15,143 bases of DNA from an uncultured Sutterella sp. GTDB taxonomy: Bacteria; Pseudomonadota; Gammaproteobacteria; Burkholderiales; Burkholderiaceae_F. Below are positions 15,120-15,143 of the stretch, one piece after another (within the stretch, counting starts at the first letter, position 1; every line of letters starts with the position of its first letter). The stretch spans positions 1 through 15,143 of the forward strand of contig CAJMEC010000044.1 in NCBI GenBank assembly GCA_905212345.1, written 5' to 3'. Made by a program: the position numbers and the translations under genes. The notes below the pieces were generated by a model. The model made no database searches and was not told where the DNA came from. It saw only the letters and a list, made by a program, of their open reading frames with translations.

Positions 15120-15143
15120 TGTGGCCCAGGGAGTCGAACCCGG
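15120..15143 (-). other. tRNA T-arm-like sequence at the window edge
   Basis: On the minus strand the edge reads CCGGG-TTCGACT-CCCTG, a consensus T-loop with three of the central stem pairs intact, followed by GGCCACA. One stem pair (C-T) is mismatched and no CCA follows at the correct distance, so this may be a tRNA without encoded CCA, a degenerate tRNA 3' end (for example an integration-site remnant), or chance. The rest of the gene would lie outside the window. Confidence 0.3.

Noticed and set aside
15120..15143. 3' end of tmRNA
   Set aside because: tmRNA ends in a T-arm followed by a short acceptor and CCA; here the bases after the T-arm do not give CCA at the right place.
1..15143. CRISPR array, insertion sequence, prophage or toxin-antitoxin pair
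   Set aside because: No regularly spaced repeats, transposase or integrase frames, or short overlapping gene pairs of that kind are visible.

Overview
This is a compact bacterial chromosome segment of mixed GC content, most likely from a proteobacterium. The evidence is a complete histidine operon of enterobacterial type: order hisG-D-C-B-H-A-F-I, a bifunctional hisB, a fused hisI/hisE, the long form of HisG, and a translated leader with a transcription attenuator. HisG, HisD, HisA and HisB look very close to the enteric proteins by eye, and metal and catalytic residues fall at nearly the same positions. The genus cannot be fixed from the sequence. A gammaproteobacterium, or a gut betaproteobacterium (Sutterellaceae-like) carrying this operon type, would both fit.

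Layout. Positions 1-398 hold the 3' part of an ogt-type DNA alkyltransferase gene (+). It converges on the his operon (-, about 7776 down to 448), with a perfect 12-bp hairpin between them. The his genes are packed with 4-31 nt overlaps or 3-15 nt gaps. Upstream of hisG, on the minus strand, lies a 15-codon leader peptide with two His codons (His-Gln-His). It is followed by segments that can pair as A:B, C:D, E:F (terminator) or B:C, D:E (antiterminator), which is the classical his attenuator layout.

Divergent from his is a + strand cluster: a DcuC-family transporter (8103-9479), an isoaspartyl dipeptidase (9504-10649) and a D-threonine aldolase / D-serine dehydratase-like PLP gene (10726-11853). 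The last is full length except for one in-frame TGA at codon 37, four codons before the predicted PLP lysine. The cluster ends at a strong terminator. Together these look like a module for uptake or exchange and breakdown of beta-aspartyl dipeptides and D- or hydroxy-amino acids; that is inference.

The rest is a run of single + strand genes, most with their own hairpin terminator: an orphan periplasmic amino-acid-binding protein (12385-13131), an EamA/DMT permease (13369-14235), a non-coding stretch with a strong GAAA-tetraloop terminator that may end a small RNA (about 14386-14480), and a META-domain (HslJ-like) lipoprotein (14576-15034) followed by a long composite hairpin. The last 24 bases resemble the T-arm of a tRNA on the minus strand, cut by the window edge.

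The two points most worth checking are the his attenuator, which has only two His codons, and the TGA interrupting the PLP enzyme. I found no CRISPR array, insertion sequence or phage module, and no clear new multi-gene system beyond the dipeptidase cluster.
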